A stretch of DNA of 64,000 bases from Gemmatimonadota bacterium (GCA_022823225.1 JAJDXM010000078.1:1-64000), one strand, 5' to 3'. Counted from the first letter of the stretch, positions 17,783 through 27,159 are shown. The notes: generated from the sequence alone by a model not told the origin. A program made the numbers and translations.

Positions 17783-17821
17783 TTACGACATCATATCGTA
17801 ATATTAAGACCTAATGTCGTA
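17783..17821. promoter_or_regulatory. Candidate BlaI-type operators upstream of the repressor gene
   Basis: TTACGA/TCGTAA arms at 17783-17788 and 17796-17801 form one inverted repeat. TACGACAT (17784-17791) also pairs with ATGTCGTA (17814-17821). The TAATGTCGT at 17812-17820 repeats exactly at 14321-14329. The site lies 30-70 bases before the repressor start, as expected of autoregulation. Confidence 0.55.
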
Positions 17822-17951
17822 TAAAGTCAAGCGGACAAACGCCCGAGGCGTCGAAACGCCCCGAACGCCCGGTTGTCGCAACGGTGATTTGCGCTGCGTT
17901 GCCTGTCCCGCGGGGTGCTGCCGGCTCGTCGCCGAAGTACTTCCCCGGCTC

Positions 17952-18314
17952 CTACCTGTTGCCGCTCCCGCCCCGTGCCGCTTCCAGGCGCTGCTGGGCG
18001 CGTGAAACCCGCTGACGCATCTGCTCCTCGGTGATTTCACCAGCCGCGACCTGAGCGCGGAGTTCCCGGCGGAGCTGGTTGATCCGTTCCGTTCCGTCCC
18101 CCTCGGACGGCTGATCCGAGGACGCCCGGTCGCCGGCCTGTGCAGCGTCGCTCGGTGCCGGTTCAGTTGCTTCCATGGCCTCATCGCCGGGTGCGGCGGC
18201 CGTGTCCGGCTGGTCGCAGGACCCGAAGCCGAGCGGCAGCGCGCACATCACCGCGACGCAGGACGCCGTGCGCAACCATCTCGGAACGGTGCAGGTGTTG
18301 CTTTCATCGATCAT
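17952..18314 (-). CDS. Small lipoprotein related to the M56 protease C-terminal module
   Basis: 120 residues from the ATG at 18314, with GGAGA 6 bases upstream; the longer frame to 18524 is unsupported. A hydrophobic segment ALPLGFGSCDQP has a lipoprotein-type cysteine. An acidic linker and a helical tail follow (INQLRRELRAQVAAGEITEEQM, then VSRAQQRLEAARG). The first 50 residues (PRWLRTASCVAVMCALPLG) mirror the internal segment of the M56 protein (PRWLRVATWIAVVCVLPFG). It lies 197 bases upstream of the repressor gene on the same strand and is probably a component or regulator of the same system. Confidence 0.65.
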   Translation of the reverse strand: MIDESNTCTVPRWLRTASCVAVMCALPLGFGSCDQPDTAAAPGDEAMEATEPAPSDAAQAGDRASSDQPSEGDGTERINQLRRELRAQVAAGEITEEQMRQRVSRAQQRLEAARGGSGNR

Positions 18315-18557
18315 TCTGCGTCTCCATTGTTGGGAGGTCGGGAGGCATCTGTTCCACACTCCAACGATGTGGGCATTACCCGGAACTCGCAAACGGAGCC
18401 AACCGCTCACACCCCTTCCCGCCTTGCCCCGCCGCCCCCGTTCGCGCACCTTAGTCCGGCCCCGGAAAGGGCGCTTCCCGCCCGGCGCGCAAATCCCGGC
18501 TCCTCTTCCGCGGCCACCGTCCACAGACCCACCGCGACGTCGAAGGGGACAGCTCCG
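18315..18557. other. Intergenic region before small peptide gene
   Basis: No gene seen. CATTGTTGG (18325-18333) and CCAACGATG (18361-18369) are near-perfect inverted arms just upstream of the minus-strand lipoprotein start. The remainder is pyrimidine-rich on the plus strand. Confidence 0.4.
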
Positions 18558-18671
18558 ATGACCACCGCAACCTGGATCACCATGATCGTGATCATGGCGT
18601 TCGTGTGGGGAGGCCTCGCCACGGCCCTCCGCACCGCGCTGCGGAAGGAATCCGCGAAGAGCGCCGACTAG
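18558..18671 (+). CDS. NSS transporter small subunit (MetS-like peptide)
   Basis: Only 37 residues. A single membrane helix, MIVIMAFVWGGLATALRTAL, is followed by a short basic-to-charged tail. This matches MetS-type small subunits (methionine/alanine importer small subunit family), whose hallmark is a WGG in the only helix. MetS partners an NSS-family transporter in actinobacteria. AAGGGG lies about 10 bases before the ATG. The only NSS gene in the window is at 2462. This peptide instead precedes carB by 18 bases and may be read with it. It is easily missed because of its size. Confidence 0.65.
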   Translation: MTTATWITMIVIMAFVWGGLATALRTALRKESAKSAD

Positions 18672-18689
18672 CAGCCGTGAACGAAGTCA

Positions 18690-21600
18690 TTGCCTAGACG
18701 CACCGACATCGACTCGATCCTGATCCTGGGATCGGGTCCCATCGTCATCGGGCAGGCCTGCGAATTCGACTATTCCGGCACGCAGGCCGTGCGCGCGCTC
18801 AAGGAGGAGGGATACCGGGTCGTCCTGGTCAACTCGAATCCGGCCACGATCATGACCGACCCGGATCTGGCGGAACGCACCTACATCGAGCCGCTGACGC
18901 CCGAGTGGGTGGAGCGTGTAATCGAGCGCGAGAAGCCGGACGCCCTGCTCCCGACGATGGGCGGGCAGACCGCACTCAACATCGCGATGGACCTGCACCG
19001 CCAGGGGGTGCTGGCGGCGCACGGGGTCGAACTCATCGGCGCCGACGAGCGCTCGATCAGGATGGCCGAGGACCGCGAGGAGTTCACCGCCGCGATGAAC
19101 CGGATCGGCCTCGCCGTCCCCCATGGCGGCTTCGCACGCAGCGTCGACGAGGCGCTGAACATCATCGAGGACACGGGCTACCCGGCGATCATCCGGCCGT
19201 CCTTCACCCTGGGCGGCACCGGCGGCGGCACCGCATACAACCTCACCGAGTTCGAGGCCCAGGTGCGCAGGGGACTCGACGCCAGCCCGATCGGGGAGGT
19301 GCTGATCGACCGCTCGGTGATCGGGTGGAAGGAGTACGAACTGGAGGTGGTCCGGGACGGGCTCGACAACGTGATCATCGTCTGCTCGATCGAGAACTTC
19401 GACGCGATGGGGGTGCACACCGGCGATTCGATCACGGTGGCGCCGGCGCAGACGCTCACCGACGTGGAGTACCAGCGCATGCGCGACGCCGCCATCGCGA
19501 TCATCCGCGAGATCGGGGTCGAGGCGGGGGGGTGCAACATCCAGTTCGCCGTGAACCCGGCCGACGGCGAAATGCTGGTGGTCGAGATGAACCCCCGCGT
19601 GTCGCGCTCCTCGGCGCTGGCCTCCAAGGCGACCGGTTTCCCGATCGCGCGCGTGGGCGCGAAGCTTGCCGTCGGCTACCACCTCTACGAGCTCCCCAAC
19701 GACATCACGAAGACGACGCCGGCATCGTTCGAGCCCGCGCTCGACTACGTGGTGGTGAAGTTCCCCCGCTTCGCCTTCGAGAAGTTCCCGGACGTGGACG
19801 ACACGCTGGGCGTGCAGATGAAGGCGGTGGGCGAGACGATGGCGATCGGGCGCACCTTCCGCTCGGCGTGGCAGAAGGGGCTCAGGGGGATGGAGGTGGG
19901 GCGCACCGGGTGGGTGACGGGGCGGACGCCCGCGGACGATGGACTCAAGTCGGATGCCCCGGAAGCGGTGCTCGCCGCCGTGCGAAGGCCCACCACCTTC
20001 CGCAAGTACCAGCTCAAGCGCGCGATCGAGGCGGGCATCTCCATCGAACGGCTCCACCGCGCCACGGGGATCGACCCGTGGTTCCTGGACCAGCTTGTGC
20101 AGATCCTCGAACTCGAGCGCTGGTTTGCGGACCTGCCGTCACTCGATGCGGCCTCCGTGCGCCGCATGAAGCGCGAGGGGTTCGCCGACGCGCAGCTCGC
20201 CGCCCTGCGCGGGGTCGACGAGGCCGCCATCCGGTCGCGGCGCTGGAAATGGGGGATCCGGCCCACGTACAACGTCGTCGACACCTGCGCGGGGGAGTTC
20301 CCCGCAGCGACCCCCTACTACTACTCCTCCTACGAATCCGAGGACGAGTCGAATCCCTCGGGTGCGCGCAAGATCGTCATCCTGGGCAGCGGGCCGAACC
20401 GGATCGGGCAGGGGATCGAGTTCGACTACTGCTGCGTGCAGGCGGTGCTGGCGCTGAAGGAGGCCGGCTTCGAGACGATCATGGTGAACTCGAACCCGGA
20501 GACGGTGTCGACCGACTTCGACGTGAGCGACAAGCTCTACTTCGAGCCGCTGACGCTGGAGGACGTGGTCGAGATCGTCGAGCGGGAGCGGCCGGTGGGG
20601 GTGATCGTGCAGCTGGGCGGGCAGACGCCGCTCAACCTGGCGTCCCCGCTCGCTGAGCTGGGGGTGCCGATTCTGGGGACTTCGGTGGACGCGATCGACC
20701 GGGCCGAGGACCGGCGCCGCTTCGAGGAGGTGTGCCGCCGGATCGGGGCGAGGGTGCCCGCGAACGGGACGGCGATGAGCGTGGACGAGGCCGTGCGGAT
20801 CGCCCGCGAGATCGGCTTCCCGGTGCTGGTGCGTCCCTCATACGTGCTGGGCGGGCGCGCCATGGAGATCGTCTACGACGAGGAGTCGCTCAAGGGGTAC
20901 TTCGCGCGGGCGGTCAAGGCGTCGCCCGACCACCCGGTGCTGATCGACCGCTTCCTGGAGGACGCCTTCGAGGCGGATGTGGACGCGCTCGGCGACGGAA
21001 CCGACGTTGTGATCGGCGGGATCATGCAGCACATCGAGGACGCCGGAGTCCACTCGGGGGACTCGGCGTGCGTGCTGCCGCCCTATCTGCTGGGCCGTAC
21101 GGAGCTTGACGAGATGCGGCGGCTCACGCGGCGCTTCGCGCTGGAGCTGGGGGTCGTCGGGCTGCTGAACGTGCAGTATGCGGTGAAGGACGGGCAGGTG
21201 TTCGTGCTGGAGGTGAACCCGCGCGCGTCGCGGACGGTGCCGTTCGTCGGGAAGGCGACGGGGGTGCCGCTGGCGCGTCTGGCCGCGCGGGTCATGGCCG
21301 GGGAGAGGCTGGCGGATCTGGACGTGCCTTCGGAGCCGGAGGTGAACGGGGTTGCCGTGAAGGAGGCGGTGTTCCCCTTCAACCGGTTCGATGTGGACAC
21401 CCTCCTGGGGCCCGAGATGCGCTCGACCGGCGAGGCCATGGGGGTGGACGACTCCTTCGGGATGGCGTTTGCGAAGGCGCAGGTGTCGGCGGGGAACCGG
21501 CTTCCGGAGGGGGAGGACGAACTGTCCGTGATCGTGACGGTCAACGACTCGGACAAGCCCACGGTGACGCCGCTGGTGCGCCGCCTGGCGGACCTGGGAT

Positions 21601-21941
21601 TCCGGATCGTGGCGACCGGCGGGACCTGCAACCATCTCCGTCAGCTCGGGATCGCCTGTGAACGGATTCACAAGGTTGGCGAGGGACGTCCCCACATCGT
21701 CGACAGGATCGTGAGCGGCCAGGTCGCCCTGCTGATCAACACGCCGCTGGGGAAGAAGTCGCAGTACGACGACTACGCCATGCGGCGCGCGGCGATCGCG
21801 TACGGGGTGCCGTACCTGACGACGATGTCGGCCACCAGCGCCGCGGTCGATGCCGTAACGGCGATGCGCACCCGCCGCCCCGAGATCCTGAGCATCCAGG
21901 AGCGGATCGCCCGCACCCGCGAGCCCGTGGGCGCGGCGTAA
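18690..21941 (+). CDS. carB: Carbamoyl-phosphate synthase, large subunit
   Basis: 1083 residues, the normal size (E. coli 1073). It makes carbamoyl phosphate for arginine and pyrimidine synthesis with CarA. The N-terminal ATP-grasp half opens [21 protein letters not shown]; the second half repeats the fold from [19 protein letters not shown] (about residue 560). Each half has the ATP-binding [12 protein letters not shown] / [17 protein letters not shown] loops and metal-binding EMNPR / EVNPR sequences. The C-terminal MGS-like allosteric domain starts near residue 945 ([18 protein letters not shown]). The TTG start fits the conserved N-terminus. No carA is adjacent. Confidence 0.97.
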   Translation: MPRRTDIDSILILGSGPIVIGQACEFDYSGTQAVRALKEEGYRVVLVNSNPATIMTDPDLAERTYIEPLTPEWVERVIEREKPDALLPTMGGQTALNIAMDLHRQGVLAAHGVELIGADERSIRMAEDREEFTAAMNRIGLAVPHGGFARSVDEALNIIEDTGYPAIIRPSFTLGGTGGGTAYNLTEFEAQVRRGLDASPIGEVLIDRSVIGWKEYELEVVRDGLDNVIIVCSIENFDAMGVHTGDSITVAPAQTLTDVEYQRMRDAAIAIIREIGVEAGGCNIQFAVNPADGEMLVVEMNPRVSRSSALASKATGFPIARVGAKLAVGYHLYELPNDITKTTPASFEPALDYVVVKFPRFAFEKFPDVDDTLGVQMKAVGETMAIGRTFRSAWQKGLRGMEVGRTGWVTGRTPADDGLKSDAPEAVLAAVRRPTTFRKYQLKRAIEAGISIERLHRATGIDPWFLDQLVQILELERWFADLPSLDAASVRRMKREGFADAQLAALRGVDEAAIRSRRWKWGIRPTYNVVDTCAGEFPAATPYYYSSYESEDESNPSGARKIVILGSGPNRIGQGIEFDYCCVQAVLALKEAGFETIMVNSNPETVSTDFDVSDKLYFEPLTLEDVVEIVERERPVGVIVQLGGQTPLNLASPLAELGVPILGTSVDAIDRAEDRRRFEEVCRRIGARVPANGTAMSVDEAVRIAREIGFPVLVRPSYVLGGRAMEIVYDEESLKGYFARAVKASPDHPVLIDRFLEDAFEADVDALGDGTDVVIGGIMQHIEDAGVHSGDSACVLPPYLLGRTELDEMRRLTRRFALELGVVGLLNVQYAVKDGQVFVLEVNPRASRTVPFVGKATGVPLARLAARVMAGERLADLDVPSEPEVNGVAVKEAVFPFNRFDVDTLLGPEMRSTGEAMGVDDSFGMAFAKAQVSAGNRLPEGEDELSVIVTVNDSDKPTVTPLVRRLADLGFRIVATGGTCNHLRQLGIACERIHKVGEGRPHIVDRIVSGQVALLINTPLGKKSQYDDYAMRRAAIAYGVPYLTTMSATSAAVDAVTAMRTRRPEILSIQERIARTREPVGAA

Positions 21942-21944
21942 CGG

Positions 21945-22952
21945 ATGGCAACCGCATTCCTCATGCATCCCTCGGCGGTGCTCCACGACACCGGCTGGGG
22001 GCACCCCGAGCACCAGGGGCGGCTGCGGGCTCTGGCTTCGGCAGTGAAGAACGACATGGTCGCGTTGCACGGGCGCGTGGAGCAGGTGGCGCCGGAGGCG
22101 GCCACGGTGGAGGATGTGGCGCTGGTGCACACCGCGGAGCTGATCGACACGGTGAGGGGCGCCGTGGACGCGGCGAGATCGCGCGGCCGCCCGGCTTCGC
22201 TCGATGCGGACACACGCGCCTCGGCGGCGTCCTGGGACGCGGCGCTCGGGACGGTTGGCGCGGGGCTCGAGGCCGTGCGCGGCGTGGCCGAGGGGCGGTT
22301 CCGCAACGCCTTCGTGGCCGCGCGCCCGCCGGGACATCATGCCACCCCGGACCGCGCGATGGGGTTCTGCCTCTTCAACAACATCGCCGTCGCGGCGGCG
22401 CGTCTCCGGGAAACGGGCCACGCCGGGCGCGTGTTGATCATCGACTGGGACGTTCATCACGGGAACGGCACGCAGGACATCTTCCAGGAGGACCCCGACG
22501 TGTTCTTCCTGTCGCTGCACCAATACCCGCACTACCCGGGGACCGGAGCGGCAAACGAGACGGGGCGGGGCGCGGGGGAGGGGTTCACGATGAACGTGCC
22601 GCTGCGGCCGGGAACGCCGCGGGACCACTATCTGGAGGCCTTCCGGAGGGCGCTTGGCGAGGCCGTCGCGCGCTCGGTCCCCGACTTCATTCTGGTCTCG
22701 TCCGGCTTCGATGTGCTCGCCGGGGACCCGCTGGGCGGGCAGCTGCTGGAGCCGGAGGACCTGCACCGAACCACCCGCATGGTGATGGACGCCGCGAAGC
22801 GCTGTTGCGGGGGCCGGGTTGTGGTATTCTTGGAGGGAGGATACGACCCCGAGCGGACCGGCGCGGGAAGCGTCGCCGTGTTGAGGGCGCTTGCCGGGGT
22901 CGGGATGGACGGCGTGCCGATCGACGGAGGCGAAGGAGGCGACGAAGGATGA
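21945..22952 (+). CDS. Histone-deacetylase/AcuC-superfamily amidohydrolase
   Basis: 335 residues. Zinc-dependent deacetylase fold. The catalytic dyad is in RPPGHHATPDRAMGFCLFNN (about residue 126). Zinc ligands lie in IIDWDVHHGNGTQDIF and in SSGFDVLAGDPLGG, and LEGGYD is near the C-terminus. Bacterial members deacetylate small molecules such as acetylpolyamines, or acetylated acetyl-CoA synthetase; which applies here cannot be read. It starts 3 bases after carB and overlaps the next gene by 4 (ATGA), so it lies in a tight operon. Confidence 0.9.
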   Translation: MATAFLMHPSAVLHDTGWGHPEHQGRLRALASAVKNDMVALHGRVEQVAPEAATVEDVALVHTAELIDTVRGAVDAARSRGRPASLDADTRASAASWDAALGTVGAGLEAVRGVAEGRFRNAFVAARPPGHHATPDRAMGFCLFNNIAVAAARLRETGHAGRVLIIDWDVHHGNGTQDIFQEDPDVFFLSLHQYPHYPGTGAANETGRGAGEGFTMNVPLRPGTPRDHYLEAFRRALGEAVARSVPDFILVSSGFDVLAGDPLGGQLLEPEDLHRTTRMVMDAAKRCCGGRVVVFLEGGYDPERTGAGSVAVLRALAGVGMDGVPIDGGEGGDEG

Positions 22953-23482
22953 GAGTGCGACCGAATCCGCTGCTCCCATCGGTCGTCCCGCTCGCGCTTG
23001 CCGTGCTTCTGCTGCCGGCCGGGCTTCCGGTTGCCGCGCGCGCCGCTCCGCAGGACCCCCCCCCGCCGGGCGCCGGACCGCAGATGCTGCACGCGGAAGC
23101 GGACGATGCCATCTCGAAAATCCTCTCGCCCTTCTGCCCGGGCCAGATGCTCGAGACCTGCCCGTCGGGGACCGCCGCGGCGCTCAGGGACAGCATCAAC
23201 GCCATGGCCCATGGTGGCATGGCCGCCGACAGCATCATCGAACTGGTGCTGGCGGCGCACGGCGAGGAGTATCGGGCCTTCCCGAAGCGCACCGGGACCG
23301 GGCTTCTCGCCTGGGCGATTCCGCCGGCCGTTCTCGTGGCCGGATTGGCGGTCGTCGTGCTGGCGCTGCGCCGGCTTGTGGGACCGGCCCCGGCCCGCGC
23401 CGGGGCGGACCTTACCGATGAACAGAGGGAGCGTCTCGACGCGGCCCTCGCCGAGCTGGAGGAAATGGAGGAGCTGGAATGA
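22949..23482 (+). CDS. CcmH/CycL-like cytochrome c biogenesis protein, variant
   Basis: 177 residues from an ATG overlapping the previous stop. Signal peptide about 1-32. A periplasmic helical domain follows with FCPGQMLETCPSG, RDSINAMAHGGMAADSIIEL and HGEEYRAFP, then a membrane helix (LLAWAIPPAVLVAGLAVVVLAL) and an acidic tail. The order matches CcmH (cysteine motif, eGxsdeeI-like helix, YG-like segment, LLW-P before the helix), which reduces apocytochrome haem-binding cysteines. The cysteines here are CX7C instead of LRCxxC. No other ccm genes are nearby. It overlaps the following M24 gene by 4 bases. Confidence 0.65.
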   Translation: MRVRPNPLLPSVVPLALAVLLLPAGLPVAARAAPQDPPPPGAGPQMLHAEADDAISKILSPFCPGQMLETCPSGTAAALRDSINAMAHGGMAADSIIELVLAAHGEEYRAFPKRTGTGLLAWAIPPAVLVAGLAVVVLALRRLVGPAPARAGADLTDEQRERLDAALAELEEMEELE

Positions 23483-24699
23483 CGAGAGTGCCGGAGGACG
23501 CGTCGGCAGCGCTGCTCGCGAGCGCGGACGGCGTGGCGCGGGTGCAGGCGGCGCTGCGCGAGCGCGGGCTGGACGGCTGGCTGCTCTACGACTTCAAGGA
23601 CCGCAACCCGATCGGGCGCTCGCTGCTCGGGCTGGAGTGGACCACCCGGCGCGGATTCGCGCTCGTGCCGGCGACCGGCCGGCCCCGCCTCCTCATCCAC
23701 GCCATCGAGCACTCCTCGTGGCGCCACCTGGACTGGCCCCGCGCCAGCTACTCCAGCCGCCAGCGCATGGAGGAGGGGCTCGTCGCCCTCCTGGCGGGAT
23801 GCACCCGGATCGCCACCGAGACCTCCGCGCGGTGCGATGTCCCGTACCTCGACCTGCTGCCCGCGGGCATCCGCGACGTGATCGCCGCGACGGGGGTGGA
23901 ACTCCACAGCTCCGGCGACCTGGTGTCGACCTTCTACGCGGTCTGGACCCCCGCGCAGCGCGAGGAACACGGCCGCGCTTCGGCGCTGGTCAAGGACCTT
24001 GCCCGGAACGCCTTCGCGCGGGCGGCGGACCATCTGGCCCGGGGCGAAACCGTCACGGAGGGCGCGCTGGCAGCCTGGATCCGCACCGAATTGGCGTGGC
24101 GCGGCGCCCCGGTGCACGCCGACTGCATCGTGGCGATCGGTCCCAAGGCGGCCGACCCCCACTACGATCCCGGCGAGGTGGGCCGCCCGATCCGCCCCGG
24201 CGACCTCCTCCTCATCGACCTCTGGGGCGCGCTTCACGAGGACTCGGTCCCCGCCGACCAGACCTGGATGGGCTTCATGGGGGACGCCCTGCCGCCCCGC
24301 CTCGCCGAAATGTGGGAGGTGCTCAAGGCGGCGCGCGACGGGGTGGTCGACTCGCTGCAGGCGCGCTTCGCCCGCGGCGAAGTGCTGCGCGGCTTCGAAG
24401 GAGACGACGTCGCGCGGGGCATCATCACCGAGGCGGGCTACGGCGAGTGGTTCATCCACCGTACGGGTCATTCGATCGACCGGGACCTGCACGGCCGGGG
24501 GCCCAACCTGGACAACCTGGAGACGCGCGACGACCGGGTGCTGGTGCCGGGGGTCGGCTTCTCCGTGGAGCCGGGGATCTATATCCCGGACGACGTGGGG
24601 ATGCGCACGGAGATCAACGTGTTCATGGGACCGGACGGCCCCGAGGTCACCGTCGACGAGCCCCAGCAGGACATCTTCCTCCTGCTCGGCAGGCCCTGA
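23479..24699 (+). CDS. M24-family (Xaa-Pro type) metallopeptidase
   Basis: 406 residues, cytoplasmic. An N-terminal creatinase-like domain (GLDGWLLYDFKDRNPIGRS) is followed by a pita-bread catalytic domain. The five metal ligands are visible: D in LLIDLWG and D in PADQTW, H in RTGHSIDRDLHG, E in FSVEPGIY and E in RTEINVF. It probably cleaves the bond before proline in small peptides, though the subfamily is not certain. The start overlaps the CcmH-like gene (ATGA). A second, different M24 enzyme lies at 46984. Confidence 0.85.
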   Translation: MTRVPEDASAALLASADGVARVQAALRERGLDGWLLYDFKDRNPIGRSLLGLEWTTRRGFALVPATGRPRLLIHAIEHSSWRHLDWPRASYSSRQRMEEGLVALLAGCTRIATETSARCDVPYLDLLPAGIRDVIAATGVELHSSGDLVSTFYAVWTPAQREEHGRASALVKDLARNAFARAADHLARGETVTEGALAAWIRTELAWRGAPVHADCIVAIGPKAADPHYDPGEVGRPIRPGDLLLIDLWGALHEDSVPADQTWMGFMGDALPPRLAEMWEVLKAARDGVVDSLQARFARGEVLRGFEGDDVARGIITEAGYGEWFIHRTGHSIDRDLHGRGPNLDNLETRDDRVLVPGVGFSVEPGIYIPDDVGMRTEINVFMGPDGPEVTVDEPQQDIFLLLGRP

Positions 24700-24734
24700 C
24701 GGGCTTCGGGCGGTCCGTGGACAATCCCCGCGCC

Positions 24735-24759
24735 GCACCGAGGGCGGCGAGGCGCCGGG
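24735..24759. repeat. 25-bp dispersed repeat, second copy
   Basis: Identical to 11-35. It lies just before the chosen priA start, in the short gap after the M24 gene. Confidence 0.7.
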
Positions 24760-24773
24760 ACAGGACGCCGGAG

Positions 24774-27080
24774 GTGCCCGGCCCTCGTTCTTCGCTCGTT
24801 GAGGTGGCGCTGCCGGTCCCGGTTCGGCGGCTCTTCACCTATCGGGTCGCGGGTGCGCCGCCTCCGGCCGGGACGGCGGTGCGGGTTCCCTTCCAGAGCC
24901 GGACTCTCACCGGGTGGGTCGTCGGCCGCGGCACGGAGGTGGCCCGGGTGCGCGACGTGCTCGGCGTCCTGGATTCCAGGCTCGCCCTCGGCTCCGAACT
25001 CCTTGGGCTGGCCCGCTGGATCGCGGACTACTACGTGGCGCCCCTCGGGGTGGTGCTGCGAGCCATGCTGCCCCCGCCGGGCCGGGCCGCGCCCCGAAGG
25101 CGGCTGGTGGCGCGGGTGGCACGTCCGATCGGCACCCTGGTGGAACTCGAAGGCGTCTTCGGGCGGGCGAGGCGGCAGCGGGAAGCCTTCGAGGCGCTCG
25201 TGCAGGCGGGCGGGTGGCAGACGGTCGCTGCGCTTGCCGAGAAGGGGTTCAGCCGCAGCGTGGTCGCGGGGCTGGAGAAGAAGGGTCTGGTCCGCGTCGC
25301 CAGCGAGGCGGTGGTGCGGGATCCGTTTCGTGACGCGGCGGCGGGCGGCGAGGCCGCGCCGACCCCGACGGCGGGACAGCGTGCGGTGCTGGAGCGCCTG
25401 GGGACGGCCGAGGAGGGGCGGGGCGGGACCTTCCTGCTGCACGGGGTCACGAGTTCCGGCAAGACGCTGGTGTATATCGAGCTGATCCGGAAGGTGCTGG
25501 AAGGCGGACGGGACGCGCTCATGCTGGTGCCCGAGATCGCGCTCACGCCCCAGACGGTGTCGCGGTTCCGCCAGGCCTTCGGCGACCAGGTGGCGGTTCT
25601 GCATTCGGGGCTCTCCGACGGCGAGCGGTTCGATGCGTGGGTGCAGCTGCAGGCGGGCGAAAAGCGGATCGCCATCGGGGCCCGCTCGGCGGTGTTCGCA
25701 CCGGTGCGCCGGCTCGGCGTGATCGTCGTCGACGAGGAGCACGACGGCAGCTACAAGCAGTCCGAGTCGCCGCGCTACCACGCGCGCGACGTGGCGGTGG
25801 TCCGCGCCGCGCGGGCAGGGGCGGTGTGTCTCCTGGGTTCGGCCACGCCTTCGCTGGAGAGTTGGGCCAACGCGGATTCGGGGAAATACGCCCTGCTCGA
25901 GCTGCCGGACCGGGTGGGCGGGGGCGTGTTCCCGGAAGTGCGCGTGGTGGATCTGCGGACGCGGCCGGAGGGCGACGGCGCGCAGCGTATTGCACATTTT
26001 ACGCATTTTACGCAATCCGGCCGGTCGCCGGAGTCCGCGAAGACTTCGGGGCCCCGAGGCGCGGAGACCGCCGAACCGCCCGTTCCCCCCCGCCAGGTCA
26101 TCTCGCCCGAACTCTTCGCGGCGCTCGGCCGGCGCCTCGCCCGCAACGAGCAGACGATCCTGCTGCTCAACCGGCGCGGGTACGCCAGCTTCGCGCTCTG
26201 CCAGAGCTGCGGCGAAGTCATGGAATGCCTCCGCTGTTCGGTCGCAATGACGCTGCACCGGGCGCGCCGCCGGATGATCTGCCACCATTGCGGCCACACC
26301 GCTCCCCCGCCGCCCCGGTGCGCGCGCTGCGACTCCGCCGCGATTTCGTACCGGGGACTCGGCACCGAACAGGTCGAGCGCATCCTGATGGACAGCCTGC
26401 CGCGGGCGCGGATCGCGCGCATGGACGTGGATACGACCGGGGGGAAGTGGTCGCACCGGGACATCCTCGACCGGGTGGGGGCGGGGCAGGTGGACATCCT
26501 CGTCGGCACCCAGATGATTGCGAAGGGACTGGATTTCCACCGCGTGACCCTGGTGGGGGTGATCAACGCGGACATCGGTCTGCACTTCCCCGACTTCCGC
26601 AGTTGCGAGCGCACCTTCCAGCTGCTCTCGCAGGTCGCGGGCAGGGCGGGGCGGGGGCCGCTGGGCGGCGAGGTGATCGTCCAGACGTACGTGCCGGACC
26701 ACTATGTGGTGCGGGCGGCGGTCGCGCACGACTACCGCGGCTTCGTGGAGCGGGAGCTGAACGCGCGCGGCGACCCCCGCTATCCGCCCCGCGTGCGGAT
26801 GGCGCGGATCGTGGTGAGCTCGCCGGTTCAGGAGAAGGCGCTGCAGGGCGCCGAAGCGCTTGCGGGCTGGCTGCGTCGCCGGGTGGGGGGGCGGCCCGAG
26901 GTGCTGGGGCCGGCGCCCGCCCCGATCGAGAAGCTCCACGGCCGCTTCAGGTGGCACCTTCTGCTGCGGGGTGGAGCGGCGGATGTGGGGCGGGCCCTGA
27001 AATCGGTCGCAGATGAGTGGAGGCCCGCGGGTGCCGGGACGCGCATTTCGCTGGACCGCGATCCCTTGCATCTGATGTAG
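24774..27080 (+). CDS. priA: Primosomal replication-restart helicase PriA
   Basis: 768 residues with the chosen GTG; the N-terminal strand VEVALPVPVRRLFTYRV fixes the start to within about 15 codons. The 3'-DNA-binding domain is followed by helicase lobe 1 with Walker A HGVTSSGKT (about residue 221) and DEEH (about 318). Four cysteine pairs follow (CQSC, CLRC, CHHC, CARC, about 475-521) that bind two zincs, then lobe 2 with GTQMIAKGLDF and QVAGRAGRG. PriA reloads the replisome at stalled forks. A low-complexity insert of about 35 residues (around 404-440), partly AT-rich in DNA, separates lobe 1 from the cysteine region. The open frame running back to 22998 overlaps other genes and is not coding. 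Confidence 0.93.
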   Translation: MPGPRSSLVEVALPVPVRRLFTYRVAGAPPPAGTAVRVPFQSRTLTGWVVGRGTEVARVRDVLGVLDSRLALGSELLGLARWIADYYVAPLGVVLRAMLPPPGRAAPRRRLVARVARPIGTLVELEGVFGRARRQREAFEALVQAGGWQTVAALAEKGFSRSVVAGLEKKGLVRVASEAVVRDPFRDAAAGGEAAPTPTAGQRAVLERLGTAEEGRGGTFLLHGVTSSGKTLVYIELIRKVLEGGRDALMLVPEIALTPQTVSRFRQAFGDQVAVLHSGLSDGERFDAWVQLQAGEKRIAIGARSAVFAPVRRLGVIVVDEEHDGSYKQSESPRYHARDVAVVRAARAGAVCLLGSATPSLESWANADSGKYALLELPDRVGGGVFPEVRVVDLRTRPEGDGAQRIAHFTHFTQSGRSPESAKTSGPRGAETAEPPVPPRQVISPELFAALGRRLARNEQTILLLNRRGYASFALCQSCGEVMECLRCSVAMTLHRARRRMICHHCGHTAPPPPRCARCDSAAISYRGLGTEQVERILMDSLPRARIARMDVDTTGGKWSHRDILDRVGAGQVDILVGTQMIAKGLDFHRVTLVGVINADIGLHFPDFRSCERTFQLLSQVAGRAGRGPLGGEVIVQTYVPDHYVVRAAVAHDYRGFVERELNARGDPRYPPRVRMARIVVSSPVQEKALQGAEALAGWLRRRVGGRPEVLGPAPAPIEKLHGRFRWHLLLRGGAADVGRALKSVADEWRPAGAGTRISLDRDPLHLM

Positions 27081-27159
27081 CCGTGGCGGATTCGTTATCG
27101 TGTCTGGAGTGCGGTCCTTTCGCGCCGCTTTCCTGGAGTCCACACACGGGAGTCGGCAG

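Noticed and set aside
22998-24773. N-terminal extension of the priA frame by about 590 codons
   Set aside because: Overlaps the CcmH-like and M24 genes, which have motifs and coupled starts; priA similarity begins only near 24800.
27100-27159. Upstream GTG start for the HNH protein
   Set aside because: The family N-terminus begins at the second GTG (27160), which has a better ribosome site.
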